Shown: positions 17,889 through 30,456, numbered from the stretch's first letter. The stretch: DNA of 64,000 nt from APNM01 sp040361335 (GCF_040361335.1 NZ_APNM01000007.1:145643-209642), one strand, 5' to 3'. The notes: generated by a model from the sequence alone, not told the origin. Numbers and translations: made by a program.

Positions 17889-19049
17889 ATGACGGAACGC
17901 ACGCCGCGGATCGCAATGGTGGCCGGCGAGGTGTCGGGCGATACCCTGGGCGCGGGGTTGATCGAGGCGCTCAAGGCGCGCTATCCGGATGCGACCTTCG
18001 AGGGTGTCGCGGGCACCGGGATGACGGCCGCGGGTTGTCGGGCCCTGGCCTCGGTCGACGAACTGGCCCTGTTCGGCATCGGCGAGGTGGTCGGCGAGAT
18101 TCCCCGGCTGTTGCGCCTGCGCAAGCGTCTGCTGAGTCACTGGACCGAGTCGCCGCCGGACGTGTTCGTCGGCATCGATGCACCCGCCTTCAACACCGGC
18201 CTGGAACGGCGCCTGCGCGCGGCGGGCGTGCCCACCGTGCACTACGTCTGCCCGACGGCCTGGGCCTGGCGCGAAGGGCGAGTGCGCGCCCTGCGCGAGG
18301 CCGTCGACCTGATGCTGTCGATCTTCCCCTTCGAGGAGGATTTCTTCGCGCGCCACGGTGTGCCGGTGCGCTATGTGGGCCATCGTCTCGCCGATGAACT
18401 ACCCCTGCACCCGGACGCCGCCAGCGCCCGCGCCGCGCTCGGCCTCCCGTCCGCGCGGCACTGGGTGGGTCTGCTGCCCGGCAGCCGGCTCTCCGAGGTG
18501 GAACGACTGGGACCGGCCTTCATCGATACCGCGCTCTGGCTGCGGCGGCGGTTGCCGGACGTGGCGTTCGTGGCGCCGATGGCGCGCCCGCGGGTCGCCG
18601 ACCGATTCCGGGCCCAGCTCGCCGAGCGCGCCCCGGACCTGACCGTTCACTTGATCGACGGCCGCTCGCGCGAGGTGATGCGCGCGGCGGATGCCCTGCT
18701 GGTGGCGTCCGGCACCGCCACGCTGGAGGCGCTGCTGGCGAAGGCGCCGATGGTGGTGGCCTATGCCGTGTCGCCGTTCACCTACCGCCTGGTGCGTCAC
18801 CTGCGGCTGCTCAAGGTGGCGCACGTGAGCATGCCCAACCTGATCGCCGGCCGCGCGCTGGTCCCGGAATTCCTGCAGACCGAGGTGCGGCCCGAGATCC
18901 TGGGGCCGTGGCTTTACCGTCTGCTGGTCTCGCCGGCGGCGAGATCGGCGCAGATCGATGGGTTCACCGAATTGCACGAACGCCTGCGCCGCGATGCCGA
19001 CGCCGCCGCCGCGGACGCGGTGGCCGGGGTGATGGAGGGCGCGGCATGA
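17889..19049 (+). CDS. lpxB: Lipid-A-disaccharide synthase
   Basis: GT19 glycosyltransferase that condenses UDP-2,3-diacylglucosamine with lipid X. It has 386 residues. The N-terminus MTERTPRIAMVAGEVSGDTLGAGLI matches the family, as do VGIDAPAFN, YVCPTAWAWREGR and LLPGSRLSEVERLGP, together with the SGTATLEALL acceptor/donor motif. The stop overlaps rnhB as ATGA. The hairpin repeat just upstream may have replaced or moved the native ribosome binding context; no strong Shine-Dalgarno is visible. Confidence 0.96.
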   Translation: MTERTPRIAMVAGEVSGDTLGAGLIEALKARYPDATFEGVAGTGMTAAGCRALASVDELALFGIGEVVGEIPRLLRLRKRLLSHWTESPPDVFVGIDAPAFNTGLERRLRAAGVPTVHYVCPTAWAWREGRVRALREAVDLMLSIFPFEEDFFARHGVPVRYVGHRLADELPLHPDAASARAALGLPSARHWVGLLPGSRLSEVERLGPAFIDTALWLRRRLPDVAFVAPMARPRVADRFRAQLAERAPDLTVHLIDGRSREVMRAADALLVASGTATLEALLAKAPMVVAYAVSPFTYRLVRHLRLLKVAHVSMPNLIAGRALVPEFLQTEVRPEILGPWLYRLLVSPAARSAQIDGFTELHERLRRDADAAAADAVAGVMEGAA

Positions 19050-19723
19050 GCGATTTCCTGTTGGCCGGCGTGGACGAGGCCGGACGCGGGCCGTTGGCCG
19101 GACCGGTGGTGACCGCCGCGGTGATCCTGCCAGCGGACCACGGCATCGAGGGCCTCGGCGATTCCAAGCGGCTGACCGCGGCCCGTCGCGAGACCCTGGT
19201 GCCCCTGATACAGGAACGGGCGGTGGCCTGGGCCATGGGTCGGGCCGAGCCCGACGAGATCGACGCCGTCAACATCCTGCAGGCGACGATGCGCGCGATG
19301 GCGCGGGCCGTGGCCGCCCTCGGGATGCCGCCCGAGGTGGTGTGGGTCGACGGCAACCGCTGTCCCGACCTGCCGGTGCCGGCACAGGCGGTGGTGGGGG
19401 GCGACGGCTCGGTGGCCGCGATCAGCGCCGCCTCGATCCTGGCCAAGGTAGCGCGCGATGCCGAGATGGCCGCGCTCGACGCGCAGTATCCGGGCTATGG
19501 CTTCGCCGACCACAAGGGCTACGGCACCGCCGCCCACCGCGCGGCGCTGGCACGCTTGGGCCCGTGCGCGGCGCATCGTAGAAGCTTTGCGCCCGTGCGC
19601 GACGCGGCCGCCGCCCACGAGGTCCAGATGACCCTCGACTGGTCCTCCCACCAGGAAACAAGACACACGACACACGAAACCCCTTGCGCGGACCCGCCGC
19701 GCAAGCCACCCCGCGTGCGTTAG
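19046..19723 (+). CDS. rnhB: Ribonuclease HII with repeat-derived C-terminal tail
   Basis: Removes ribonucleotides and RNA primers from RNA/DNA hybrids. The start ATG at 19046 overlaps the lpxB stop. Catalytic acidic residues sit in GVDEAGRGPLAGPV and in the VWVDGN segment; AISAASILAKVARD and YPGYGFADHKGYGTAAH are family motifs. The conserved part ends near residue 195. The last 25 or so residues (SSHQETRHTTHET onward) have no family counterpart and are encoded by a short ACACGA-type repeat and a hairpin, so the original stop was probably replaced by repeat insertion. 225 residues in total. Confidence 0.93.
   Translation: MSDFLLAGVDEAGRGPLAGPVVTAAVILPADHGIEGLGDSKRLTAARRETLVPLIQERAVAWAMGRAEPDEIDAVNILQATMRAMARAVAALGMPPEVVWVDGNRCPDLPVPAQAVVGGDGSVAAISAASILAKVARDAEMAALDAQYPGYGFADHKGYGTAAHRAALARLGPCAAHRRSFAPVRDAAAAHEVQMTLDWSSHQETRHTTHETPCADPPRKPPRVR
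19650..19705 (+). repeat. ACACGA-type short repeat plus hairpin in the rnhB 3' end
   Basis: GACACACGACACACGAAAC (around 19661-19679) is a short-period repeat like the one before pyrG (25960-26042). It is followed by a perfect hairpin: CTTGCGCGG at 19683-19691 pairs with CCGCGCAAG at 19697-19705 with a five-base loop. Both lie within the last codons of rnhB, 30-85 bases before the dnaE start. Confidence 0.6.
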
Positions 19724-19734
19724 TATTGGCGCCG

Positions 19735-23241
<3,507 letters not shown>

Positions 23242-23244
23242 TTT

Positions 23245-24210
23245 ATGAAGAAAAAGCACATCGACTACCTGGACTTCGAGCAGCCGATCGCCGAGCTGCA
23301 GGACAAGATCGAGGAACTGCGCTTCGTCGCCGACGGCAGCGAGGTCAACCTGAGCGAGGAGATCAACCGGCTCGAGGTCAAGAGCCGGAACCTGACCGAA
23401 GAGATCTTCGGCAAGCTCACGCCCTGGCAGGTGGCGCAGCTCGCGCGGCATCCGCAGCGCCCCTATACCCGGGATTACCTCGACGGCATGTTCACCGATT
23501 TCGAGGAGCTGCACGGCGACCGCCACTTCGCCGACGACCCGGCGATCATCGGCGGGCCCGCGCGTCTCGACGGCCAGGCGGTGATGGTGATCGGCCACCA
23601 GAAGGGCCGGGACACCAAGGAAAAGGTCTATCGCAACTTCGGCATGCCCAAGCCGGAAGGCTACCGCAAGGCCCTGCGCCTGATGCAGATGGCCGAGCGC
23701 TTCCGGCTGCCGGTGCTCACCTTCATCGACACGCCCGGCGCGTACCCCGGCATCGGCGCCGAGGAGCGCAACCAGAGCGAGGCCATCGCCCGCAACCTGT
23801 TCGAGATGTCGCGGCTGCGTACCCCCATCATCTGCACGGTGATCGGCGAGGGTGGCTCCGGCGGCGCCCTGGCGGTGGGCGTGGGCGACCACATGGCGAT
23901 GCTCCAGCACAGCATCTACTCGGTGATCTCGCCCGAGGGCTGCGCCTCCATCCTCTGGAAGAGCGCGGACAAGGCCCAGGACGCCGCGGACGCGATGAAG
24001 CTGACCGCCGACAGCCTCTACGGCCTCAAGCTGATCGACGAGACCGTGCCGGAGCCTCTGGGCGGCGCCCACCGCGATCCCGAGGCGATGATGGCCACCC
24101 TCAAGGAACGCCTGCTGGCGACGATCGCGCGGCTGCAGCGCACCGCGGTCAACGATCTCGTCGACACCCGCTACCATCGTCTGATGCGCTTCGGCGACTT
24201 CAAGGGTTAG
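23245..24210 (+). CDS. accA: Acetyl-CoA carboxylase carboxyltransferase alpha subunit
   Basis: With AccD it transfers CO2 from carboxybiotin to acetyl-CoA, giving malonyl-CoA for fatty-acid synthesis. The 321-residue protein starts MKKKHIDYLDFEQPI, three bases after the dnaE stop. Carboxyltransferase motifs are HGDRHFADDPAIIGG, TPGAYPGIGAEERNQSEAI, and GEGGSGGALAVGVGD with the oxyanion-hole glycines, then SPEGCASILWKSADKA. A family-1 repeat separates it from tilS. Confidence 0.97.
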   Translation: MKKKHIDYLDFEQPIAELQDKIEELRFVADGSEVNLSEEINRLEVKSRNLTEEIFGKLTPWQVAQLARHPQRPYTRDYLDGMFTDFEELHGDRHFADDPAIIGGPARLDGQAVMVIGHQKGRDTKEKVYRNFGMPKPEGYRKALRLMQMAERFRLPVLTFIDTPGAYPGIGAEERNQSEAIARNLFEMSRLRTPIICTVIGEGGSGGALAVGVGDHMAMLQHSIYSVISPEGCASILWKSADKAQDAADAMKLTADSLYGLKLIDETVPEPLGGAHRDPEAMMATLKERLLATIARLQRTAVNDLVDTRYHRLMRFGDFKG

Positions 24211-24225
24211 CCGAGCCGAAGAAGA

Positions 24226-24410
24226 ATTACCACAGAGGCGCACAGAGGCGCGCAGGGGACAAGCGAGTTTGCCGTTAAGGACGCGCCGATAGGCGCGATC
24301 CGGCCCCCGTCCGATGTACGCTGTTGACCTTGGTTCGTCGGCCGAGCGGTATGATCCGGCTATCAAGAAACCTATTTCCCTCTGCGCGCCTCTGTGCGCC
24401 TCTGTGGTTT
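24226..24410. repeat. Intergenic hairpin repeat, family 1, copy 3
   Basis: Left arm 24226-24259 begins ATTACCACAGAGGCGCACAG; right arm 24378-24410 ends GTGCGCCTCTGTGGTTT. They are near-perfect inverted copies with about 118 bases between. The right arm reads open in the tilS frame and would falsely extend TilS at its N-terminus with a repeat-coded LCAPLCASVVS peptide. Confidence 0.85.
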
Positions 24411-24433
24411 CTCATCGGCAGTCGGGAATGGCA

Positions 24434-25777
24434 ATGACACCGGAACAGGCGCTGTCTCGACTGCCTGTGCCGGGCGCCGGGGGGCGTTACCTCGTCGCCT
24501 TCAGCGGCGGCGTGGATTCGACCGTGCTGCTGCATGCGGTGGCCGTGGTCGCCGGCGACGTGCCCGTGGCGGCCGTGCATGTCCACCACGGACTGCAGGC
24601 GGTCGCCGACGACTGGGATGCGCATTGTCGGCGCGTATGCGCGGCCCTGGGTGTCCCGCTGACCGTCGAGCGGGTCCGGGTGGACGATACCGGCGAGGCG
24701 GCGGCGCGAACGGCCCGCTATGCGGCCCTGCGGGCCCGCACGGGCCCCGGCGACCTGTTGCTGACGGCCCATCATGCCGACGACCAGGCCGAGACCTTCC
24801 TGCTGCAGGCCCTGCGCGGCGCGGGCGTGGCCGGTCTGGCGGCGATGCCGGCGATGCAACCGTTCGGGGCGGGGCGCCACCTGCGGCCCTTCCTGGGCCT
24901 TCGGCGTCCGGACCTGGAGGCCTACGCGCGCGGACGGGGACTGGACTGGGTCGAGGACCCCAGCAACCGCGATCCCGACGTGACCCGCAGCGCATTGCGG
25001 GCACGCGTGATGCCGGCGCTCGAAACCGTGCGGCCCGGTGCGGTCGCCGGTATCGGACGGGCCGCCGCGGCCGCCGCGGATGCCGCCGCGCTCGGGCGCG
25101 AGGTGGCGGACGCCGATCTCGCGGCCTGCGCCGGGCCGCTCGCCGCGAGTCTGTCATTGTCGCGGGTCGCGGCCCTGTCGGCACCGCGGCGGCGCAATCT
25201 CCTGCGGCGCTGGCCGCGGCATCACGGCCTGCCGTCGCCGCCGCCCAACCAGCTCGCCGCGATCGAGACCGAGCTGTTGCCCGCCCGGCCCGACGCCGGT
25301 CCGCGCGTGGCCTGGACCGATGCCGAAATCCGCCGCTACCGCGACTGGCTTTTCCTGATGCCGTGTCTGGCGCCGGTGCCGGGATCGTTCGAGGCCGCCT
25401 GGCCGGCCCGGAGCGGACTGGCGTTGCCGGCCGGTTGCGGCTGGCTCGCGGATGCGCCGGCGGACCGCGGCGGGTTGGCCGGGGAGCGTGGCCCGTACAC
25501 CGTGCGCCTGCGGCGCGGCGGCGAGCGTCTGCGGTTGCCCGGGCGCGCGCACGACACCGATCTCAAGACCTGGCTGCAGGCCGCGGGCGTGCCGCCGTGG
25601 GTGCGCGCGCGACTGCCCCTGATCATGGCCGGGGAGCGGATCGCGGGCGTCGCGGATTGGCTGGTGTGCGAAGGCTTCGCGGCCGCGCCGGGCGCGGCCG
25701 GATACCGTCCGCGCTGGATCGCGCCGCCACCCGGCGCCGCGCTCGCCCGCGTTGTCGGGGGCGGGCAATTCGGCTAG
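24434..25777 (+). CDS. tilS: tRNA(Ile)-lysidine synthase
   Basis: Converts C34 of the CAU anticodon of tRNA-Ile2 to lysidine, using ATP and lysine. The PP-loop motif FSGGVDSTVLLHAV lies near the N-terminus; AHHADDQAETFLLQALRGAG and the DPSNRDPDVTRSALR segment follow. The C-terminal TilS domain shows LRRGGERLRLPGRAHDTDLKTWLQ. ATG 24434 is chosen because GGGA at 24424-24427 is spaced six bases; ATG 24428 is the alternative. Anything further upstream is the family-1 repeat. About 447 residues, very rich in Ala, Arg and Gly. Confidence 0.94.
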   Translation: MTPEQALSRLPVPGAGGRYLVAFSGGVDSTVLLHAVAVVAGDVPVAAVHVHHGLQAVADDWDAHCRRVCAALGVPLTVERVRVDDTGEAAARTARYAALRARTGPGDLLLTAHHADDQAETFLLQALRGAGVAGLAAMPAMQPFGAGRHLRPFLGLRRPDLEAYARGRGLDWVEDPSNRDPDVTRSALRARVMPALETVRPGAVAGIGRAAAAAADAAALGREVADADLAACAGPLAASLSLSRVAALSAPRRRNLLRRWPRHHGLPSPPPNQLAAIETELLPARPDAGPRVAWTDAEIRRYRDWLFLMPCLAPVPGSFEAAWPARSGLALPAGCGWLADAPADRGGLAGERGPYTVRLRRGGERLRLPGRAHDTDLKTWLQAAGVPPWVRARLPLIMAGERIAGVADWLVCEGFAAAPGAAGYRPRWIAPPPGAALARVVGGGQFG

Positions 25778-26118
25778 CATTCGGCCTTTATTGATCCGCC
25801 CATCGAATAGACGGATGCTCGCGGATCAATGACGCAGGCCGTGGGTGGCCTGCCGCGGCCGCAGGCCGCGGAGCGCCGGACGGACATGGGCCGGCCGGCG
25901 CGTGCCGGATTCCGAAACGGATTTCGGGTATTTGGCGAACGATTTGGTATTTCGCGTTTCAGGTGTCGTGTGTCGCGTCGGAGGCGGGTCCACGTGGATC
26001 GGACGGTCATGGGGCAGGAAACGCGAGACACGAAGCAGGAGCGCCGTGGTGCGGCCGTCGTGGCGACCGCGGCCTCGTCCGTCCAGACGCAGCCCTCACC
26101 AAGGATCGTTTTCTTCGT
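25778..26118. repeat. 341-base gap before pyrG with inverted ACACGA-type repeat
   Basis: No gene is supported here. GTTTCAGGTGTCGTGTGTCG (from about 25959) and AGGAAACGCGAGACACGAAG (from about 26019) are roughly inverted copies of one short-period unit, giving a hairpin-like element similar in design to family 1. GGCCTGCCGCGGCCGCAGGC (from about 25849) contains a further short palindrome. The open frame leading into pyrG across this gap is considered untranslated leader. Confidence 0.55.
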
Positions 26119-27798
26119 ATGAGCACCGAGGACTCGGCGCAGACCGCCGTGGTGGACGACACCACGTCCACCCGCTTCATCTTCGTCACCGGGGGCGTCG
26201 TGTCCTCGCTGGGCAAGGGCATCGCCGCGGCCTCGCTGGGCGCGCTGCTGGAGGCCCGCGGCCTGCGCGTGTCCATGATCAAGTTGGACCCGTACATCAA
26301 CGTCGACGCCGGCACCATGAGCCCGTTCCAGCACGGCGAGGTGTACGTGACGCGCGACGGCGCCGAGACCGACCTCGACCTGGGCCACTACGAGCGCTTC
26401 CTCAAGACCCGTACCTCGCGCCTGTCGAACTTCACCACGGGGCAGATCTACAACAACGTCATCAACAAGGAGCGGCGCGGGGATTATCTCGGCGGTACCG
26501 TCCAGGTGATCCCGCACATCACCGACGAGATCAAGCGCTGCATCCTCCAGGGCGGGGAGGGCGCCGACGTGTGCCTGGTCGAGATCGGCGGCACCGTGGG
26601 CGACATCGAGAGCCTGCCGTTCCTGGAGGCGATCCGCCAGATGGGCGTGGAGCTGGGCGAGGGCCGGTCCCTGTACCTGCACCTGACCCTGGTGCCCTTC
26701 ATTCCCTCCAGCGGGGAGATGAAGACCAAGCCGACCCAGCACTCGGTCAAGGAACTGCGGTCCATCGGCATCCAGCCGGATATCCTGCTGTGCCGGGTCG
26801 ACCGGCCGCTGCCCGAGGGCGAGCGCCGCAAGATCGCGCTGTTCACCAATGTCCGCGAGCGCAACGTGATCGCCGCGGTGGACGTGGACGACATCTACAA
26901 GATCCCCGCCTGGCTGCACTCGCAGGGCCTGGACGACCTGGTGCTGGAGCATTTCGGCATGCAGGCGCCGCCCGCGGACCTGACCACCTGGCGCGAACTC
27001 GTGGACGCGCGCGAGCGCCAGGACACCGAGGTCAACGTCGCCATGGTCGGCAAGTACGTGGACCTCACCGACGCCTACAAGTCGGTGAACGAGGCCCTGA
27101 TGCACGCCGGCCTCCACACGGGCACGCGCGTCAACATCCATTACATCGATTCCGAGCGGATCGAGAACGAAGGCGAGGACATCCTCGCCGAAATGGACGC
27201 GATCCTGGTGCCGGGCGGCTTCGGCGAGCGCGGCATCGAGGGCAAGATCGCGGCGGCCCGCTACGCGCGCGAGCACGGCATTCCCTATCTGGGCATCTGC
27301 CTGGGGATGCAGGTGGCGGCGATCGATTTCGCGCGCGCCGTCGCCGGGCTCGAGGGCGCTCACAGCACCGAGTTCGATGCCGACACGCCGCATCCGGTGA
27401 TCGCCCTGGTCACGGAATGGCACGACCCCGAACGGGGCGTGCAGCAGCGCGACGAATCCTCCGAGCTGGGCGGCACCATGCGCCTGGGCGAGCAGCTTTG
27501 CCGGCTGGAGCCCGGCAGCCGCGCCGCCGAGCTGTACGGCAAGGACCAGGTCATGGAGCGCCACCGCCACCGCTACGAGTTCAACAACAACTATCGCGAC
27601 GCGCTCGCCGGGCGGGGTCTGCGCTTCTCCGGGTTCTCCGAGCGCGAGAATCTGGTGGAGATCATGGAGTTGCCGGACCATCCCTGGTTCATCGGCTGTC
27701 AGTTCCATCCGGAGTTCACCTCCACGCCGCGCGCCGGCCATCCGCTGTTCATCGGTTTCATCGACGCCGCCCGCCGGCGGCATGCCGGGGCGGCATGA
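26119..27798 (+). CDS. pyrG: CTP synthase
   Basis: Makes CTP from UTP, ATP and glutamine. The 559-residue protein has an N-terminal amidoligase domain (FIFVTGGVVSSLGKGIAAAS P-loop; DPYINVDAGTMSPFQHGEV) and a C-terminal class I glutamine amidotransferase domain with the nucleophile Cys in LGICLGMQ and a GCQFHPEF His/Glu pair. ATG 26119 is chosen. The family usually starts right at the xTRFIFVTGG segment, so this protein carries an extra 17 or so Ser/Thr/Asp-rich residues; no later start fits. The stop overlaps kdsA by four bases. Confidence 0.96.
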   Translation: MSTEDSAQTAVVDDTTSTRFIFVTGGVVSSLGKGIAAASLGALLEARGLRVSMIKLDPYINVDAGTMSPFQHGEVYVTRDGAETDLDLGHYERFLKTRTSRLSNFTTGQIYNNVINKERRGDYLGGTVQVIPHITDEIKRCILQGGEGADVCLVEIGGTVGDIESLPFLEAIRQMGVELGEGRSLYLHLTLVPFIPSSGEMKTKPTQHSVKELRSIGIQPDILLCRVDRPLPEGERRKIALFTNVRERNVIAAVDVDDIYKIPAWLHSQGLDDLVLEHFGMQAPPADLTTWRELVDARERQDTEVNVAMVGKYVDLTDAYKSVNEALMHAGLHTGTRVNIHYIDSERIENEGEDILAEMDAILVPGGFGERGIEGKIAAARYAREHGIPYLGICLGMQVAAIDFARAVAGLEGAHSTEFDADTPHPVIALVTEWHDPERGVQQRDESSELGGTMRLGEQLCRLEPGSRAAELYGKDQVMERHRHRYEFNNNYRDALAGRGLRFSGFSERENLVEIMELPDHPWFIGCQFHPEFTSTPRAGHPLFIGFIDAARRRHAGAA

Positions 27799-28631
27799 AG
27801 CTCTGCGGCTTCGAGGCGGGGCCGGACCGGCCCCTGTTCCTGATCGCGGGCCCGGACTCGCTGGAGTCGGAGGCCCTGTGCGTGGACGTGGCCGGGCAGC
27901 TCGCGGAGATCACCCGCGAGCTGGGCATGCCCTATATCTTCAAGGGATCGTTCGACAAGGCCAACCGTACCTCGCACGAGTCCTATCGCGGCCCCGGTCT
28001 GGAAGAGGGGTTGCGAATCCTGCGCGCCGTGCGCGAGCAGGCGGGCGTGCCGGTGACCACGGACGTGCACACGGTCGAGCAGGTGGGGCCCGTGGCCGAG
28101 GTCGCGGACCTGCTGCAGACGCCGGCCTTCCTCTGCCGGCAGACCGATTTCATCCGCGCGGTGGCATCGGCCGGCCGGCCGGTGAATCTCAAGAAGGGGC
28201 AGTTCCTGTCGCCCTGGGACATGTCCCGGGTCGTGGCCAAGGCCCGGGATGCCGGCAACGACCGACTGTTGGTGTCCGAACGCGGCTATAGCTTCGGTTA
28301 CAACAACCTGGTGGCGGACATGCGCGGTCTCGCCGCGATGCGCGCCACCGGCTGTCCCGTGGTGTTCGACGCCACCCACTCGGTGCAGTTGCCGGGCGGG
28401 CAGGGGGGCAGCTCGGGCGGCCAGCGGGAATTCATCCCGGTGCTCGCCCGGGCCGCCGTGGCGAGCGGGATTTCGGGTCTGTTCATGGAGACCCACCCGC
28501 GACCCGCGGAAGCGCTCTGCGACGGCCCCAACTCGTTGCCGCTGTCGCGGGCGCGCGAATTGCTGGAGGTGCTTCGGGAGATCGACGCGGCGGTCAAGTC
28601 GCGCCCGTTCCTGGAAGACGATGTTTCTTGA
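27795..28631 (+). CDS. kdsA: 3-deoxy-8-phosphooctulonate synthase
   Basis: Condenses PEP with arabinose 5-phosphate to KDO-8-phosphate for the LPS inner core. The 278-residue TIM barrel shows IAGPDSLESEAL, the KGSFDKANRTSHESYRGPGL segment, FLCRQTDFIRA, LKKGQFLSPWDM and FMETHPRPAEALCDGPN. The ATG at 27795 overlaps the pyrG stop (ATGA), so translation is coupled. GPDSLESE replaces the more common GPCVIES at the N-terminal PEP-binding segment. eno follows 28 bases later. Confidence 0.96.
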   Translation: MKLCGFEAGPDRPLFLIAGPDSLESEALCVDVAGQLAEITRELGMPYIFKGSFDKANRTSHESYRGPGLEEGLRILRAVREQAGVPVTTDVHTVEQVGPVAEVADLLQTPAFLCRQTDFIRAVASAGRPVNLKKGQFLSPWDMSRVVAKARDAGNDRLLVSERGYSFGYNNLVADMRGLAAMRATGCPVVFDATHSVQLPGGQGGSSGGQREFIPVLARAAVASGISGLFMETHPRPAEALCDGPNSLPLSRARELLEVLREIDAAVKSRPFLEDDVS

Positions 28632-28659
28632 CAAACCATAGACTTGGCAGAGCTTATTT

Positions 28660-29937
28660 ATGTCGAAGATAAAGTCGGTACGCGGTTTTGAAGTGATCGA
28701 TTCCCGCGGCAACCCCACGGTCGCCGCCGAGGTCGTGCTCGACTCCGGCGCCTTCGGGCGCGCCATGGTGCCGTCCGGCGCCTCGACCGGTAGCGGCGAG
28801 GCGGTGGAACTGCGCGACGGCGACCCCAAGCGCTACCTCGGCAAGGGCGTGACCAAGGCCGTCGCCAACGTCAACGGCGAGCTCGCCAAGGCGCTCAAGG
28901 ACGCGGACGCCGACGACCAGGTGGGGGTCGACCAGCGGATGATCGAGCTGGACGGGACCGAGAACAAGGGCCGTCTCGGCGCGAACGCCATCCTGGGCGT
29001 ATCCCTGGCCACGGCACACGCGGCGGCGGCGGACGCCGGCGAATCCCTGTACCACTACCTCGGCGGCGACGAGGCCCGGGTCCTGCCGGTGCCGATGATG
29101 AACGTGATCAACGGCGGCGCCCATGCCGACAACAACGTCGACATGCAGGAATTCATGATCCTGCCCGCCGGCCTGCCCAGTCTGCCGCAGGCGATCCGCT
29201 GCGGCGCCGAGATATTCCAGCATCTCAAGAAGCTGCTCAACGAGCGTGGCCTGAACACGGCCGTGGGCGACGAGGGCGGTTTCGCGCCGGACCTGCCCTC
29301 GAACGCGGCGGCCCTGGATACCCTCATGGAGGCGATCGAGCGTGCCGGCTACCGGCCGGGCGAGGATGTCTGGCTGGGCCTGGACGTGGCCAGCACCGAA
29401 TTCCACCGGGACGGGCGCTACATCCTGGAATCCGAAGGCGAGGAGTACCATGCCGCGGGCTTCGTGGATTATCTCGCCGGCCTGGTCGACAACTATCCCA
29501 TCCTCACCATCGAGGACGGCATGGCCGAGGACGACTGGGACGGCTGGCGCCTGCTGACCGAGCGTCTGGGCGACCGCGTGCAGCTCGTGGGCGACGACCT
29601 GTTCGTCACCAACACCCGCATCCTGCAGCGCGGCATCGAGGAGGACATCGCCAATGCGATCCTGGTCAAGCCCAACCAGATCGGCACCCTGACCGAGACG
29701 CTGCGCGCCATCGACGTGGCCAACCGCGCCGAATACGCCGCGGTGATCTCGCATCGGTCGGGCGAGACCGAGGACGCCACCATCGCCGACCTGGCCGTGG
29801 CCACGCCGGCCACCCAGATCAAGACCGGCTCGATGTCGCGTTCCGACCGCATCGCCAAGTACAACCGGCTGCTGCGGATCGCCGCCGAGCTGGGCGACCG
29901 CGCGCGCTATCCCGGCCGTGACGGTTTTCCTGTCTAG
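28660..29937 (+). CDS. eno: Enolase
   Basis: Converts 2-phosphoglycerate to phosphoenolpyruvate; in gammaproteobacteria it can also be part of the RNA degradosome. The 425-residue protein has VIDSRGNPTVAAEV at the N-terminus, the GASTGSGEA loop, GDEGGFAPDL with an acid/base Glu region, the metal ligands in LGLDVAST, IEDGMAEDDWDGW and VGDDLFVTN, and the LVKPNQIGTLTET and SHRSGETEDATIADLAV signatures. A family-1 repeat lies directly after the stop. Confidence 0.98.
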   Translation: MSKIKSVRGFEVIDSRGNPTVAAEVVLDSGAFGRAMVPSGASTGSGEAVELRDGDPKRYLGKGVTKAVANVNGELAKALKDADADDQVGVDQRMIELDGTENKGRLGANAILGVSLATAHAAAADAGESLYHYLGGDEARVLPVPMMNVINGGAHADNNVDMQEFMILPAGLPSLPQAIRCGAEIFQHLKKLLNERGLNTAVGDEGGFAPDLPSNAAALDTLMEAIERAGYRPGEDVWLGLDVASTEFHRDGRYILESEGEEYHAAGFVDYLAGLVDNYPILTIEDGMAEDDWDGWRLLTERLGDRVQLVGDDLFVTNTRILQRGIEEDIANAILVKPNQIGTLTETLRAIDVANRAEYAAVISHRSGETEDATIADLAVATPATQIKTGSMSRSDRIAKYNRLLRIAAELGDRARYPGRDGFPV

Positions 29938-29944
29938 GGAAATG

Positions 29945-30097
29945 GAACCACAGAGGCACAGAGGCACAGAGAAAATTCACTAAAACCAAGAAAAGGCATG
30001 AATTCTCCAAAAGATGGAGGCGAAGTAGAAGCGCTTCATTCTTTTCGGGAATGCCTGCCTTGAAAACCCCTGTGCCCCTGTGCCTCTGTGGTTAATT
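29945..30097. repeat. Intergenic hairpin repeat, family 1, copy 4
   Basis: Left arm 29945-29975 starts GAACCACAGAGGCACAGAGG; right arm 30067-30097 ends GTGCCTCTGTGGTTAATT. The internal period is eight bases (GAGGCACA). The 91-base loop is notably AT-rich (ACTAAAACCAAGAAAAGGC) compared with the surrounding genes. It lies between eno and ftsB. Confidence 0.85.
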
Positions 30098-30134
30098 CTT
30101 TCCTCATTTGCCATTTGCCTATATTCTCTGGCGC

Positions 30135-30428
30135 ATGTACCGGTTTTCCGTCATCGCGCTGGTGTTGGTCTTCGGGGGTCTGCAGTACCGCCTGTGGATC
30201 GCCGACGGCGGCTATGCGGAGATCCATCGCCTGCAGCAGGATATCGACGCGGTGACCGCGGAGAACGCCGAGCGGCGCACCCGCAACGAGGCCCTGGAGG
30301 CCGAGATCGCCGATCTCAAGTCCGGCGAGGCGGCGATGGAGGGCCGGGCGCGCTCGGACCTGGGGATGATCCGCGACGGCGAGGATTTCTTCCTGATCGT
30401 GGATTCCCGCGAGGGCGGCGAGCCCTGA
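30135..30428 (+). CDS. ftsB: Cell division protein FtsB
   Basis: Bitopic inner-membrane protein of the FtsQLB divisome complex. The ATG at 30135 gives MYRFSVIALVLVFGGLQYRLWI: a short cytoplasmic start, one membrane helix, and then a Glu/Arg-rich coiled coil (about residues 35-65, LQQDIDAVTAENAERRTRN), ending with ARSDLGMIRDGEDFFLIV as in FtsB. 97 residues, the normal length. An in-frame ATG at 30108 lies next to the repeat and is less likely. In most gammaproteobacteria ispD and ispF follow; here truD starts 28 bases later. Confidence 0.93.
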   Translation: MYRFSVIALVLVFGGLQYRLWIADGGYAEIHRLQQDIDAVTAENAERRTRNEALEAEIADLKSGEAAMEGRARSDLGMIRDGEDFFLIVDSREGGEP

Positions 30429-30456
30429 TACCCGCTTTCCCCGCCCGCGTCCTCCG

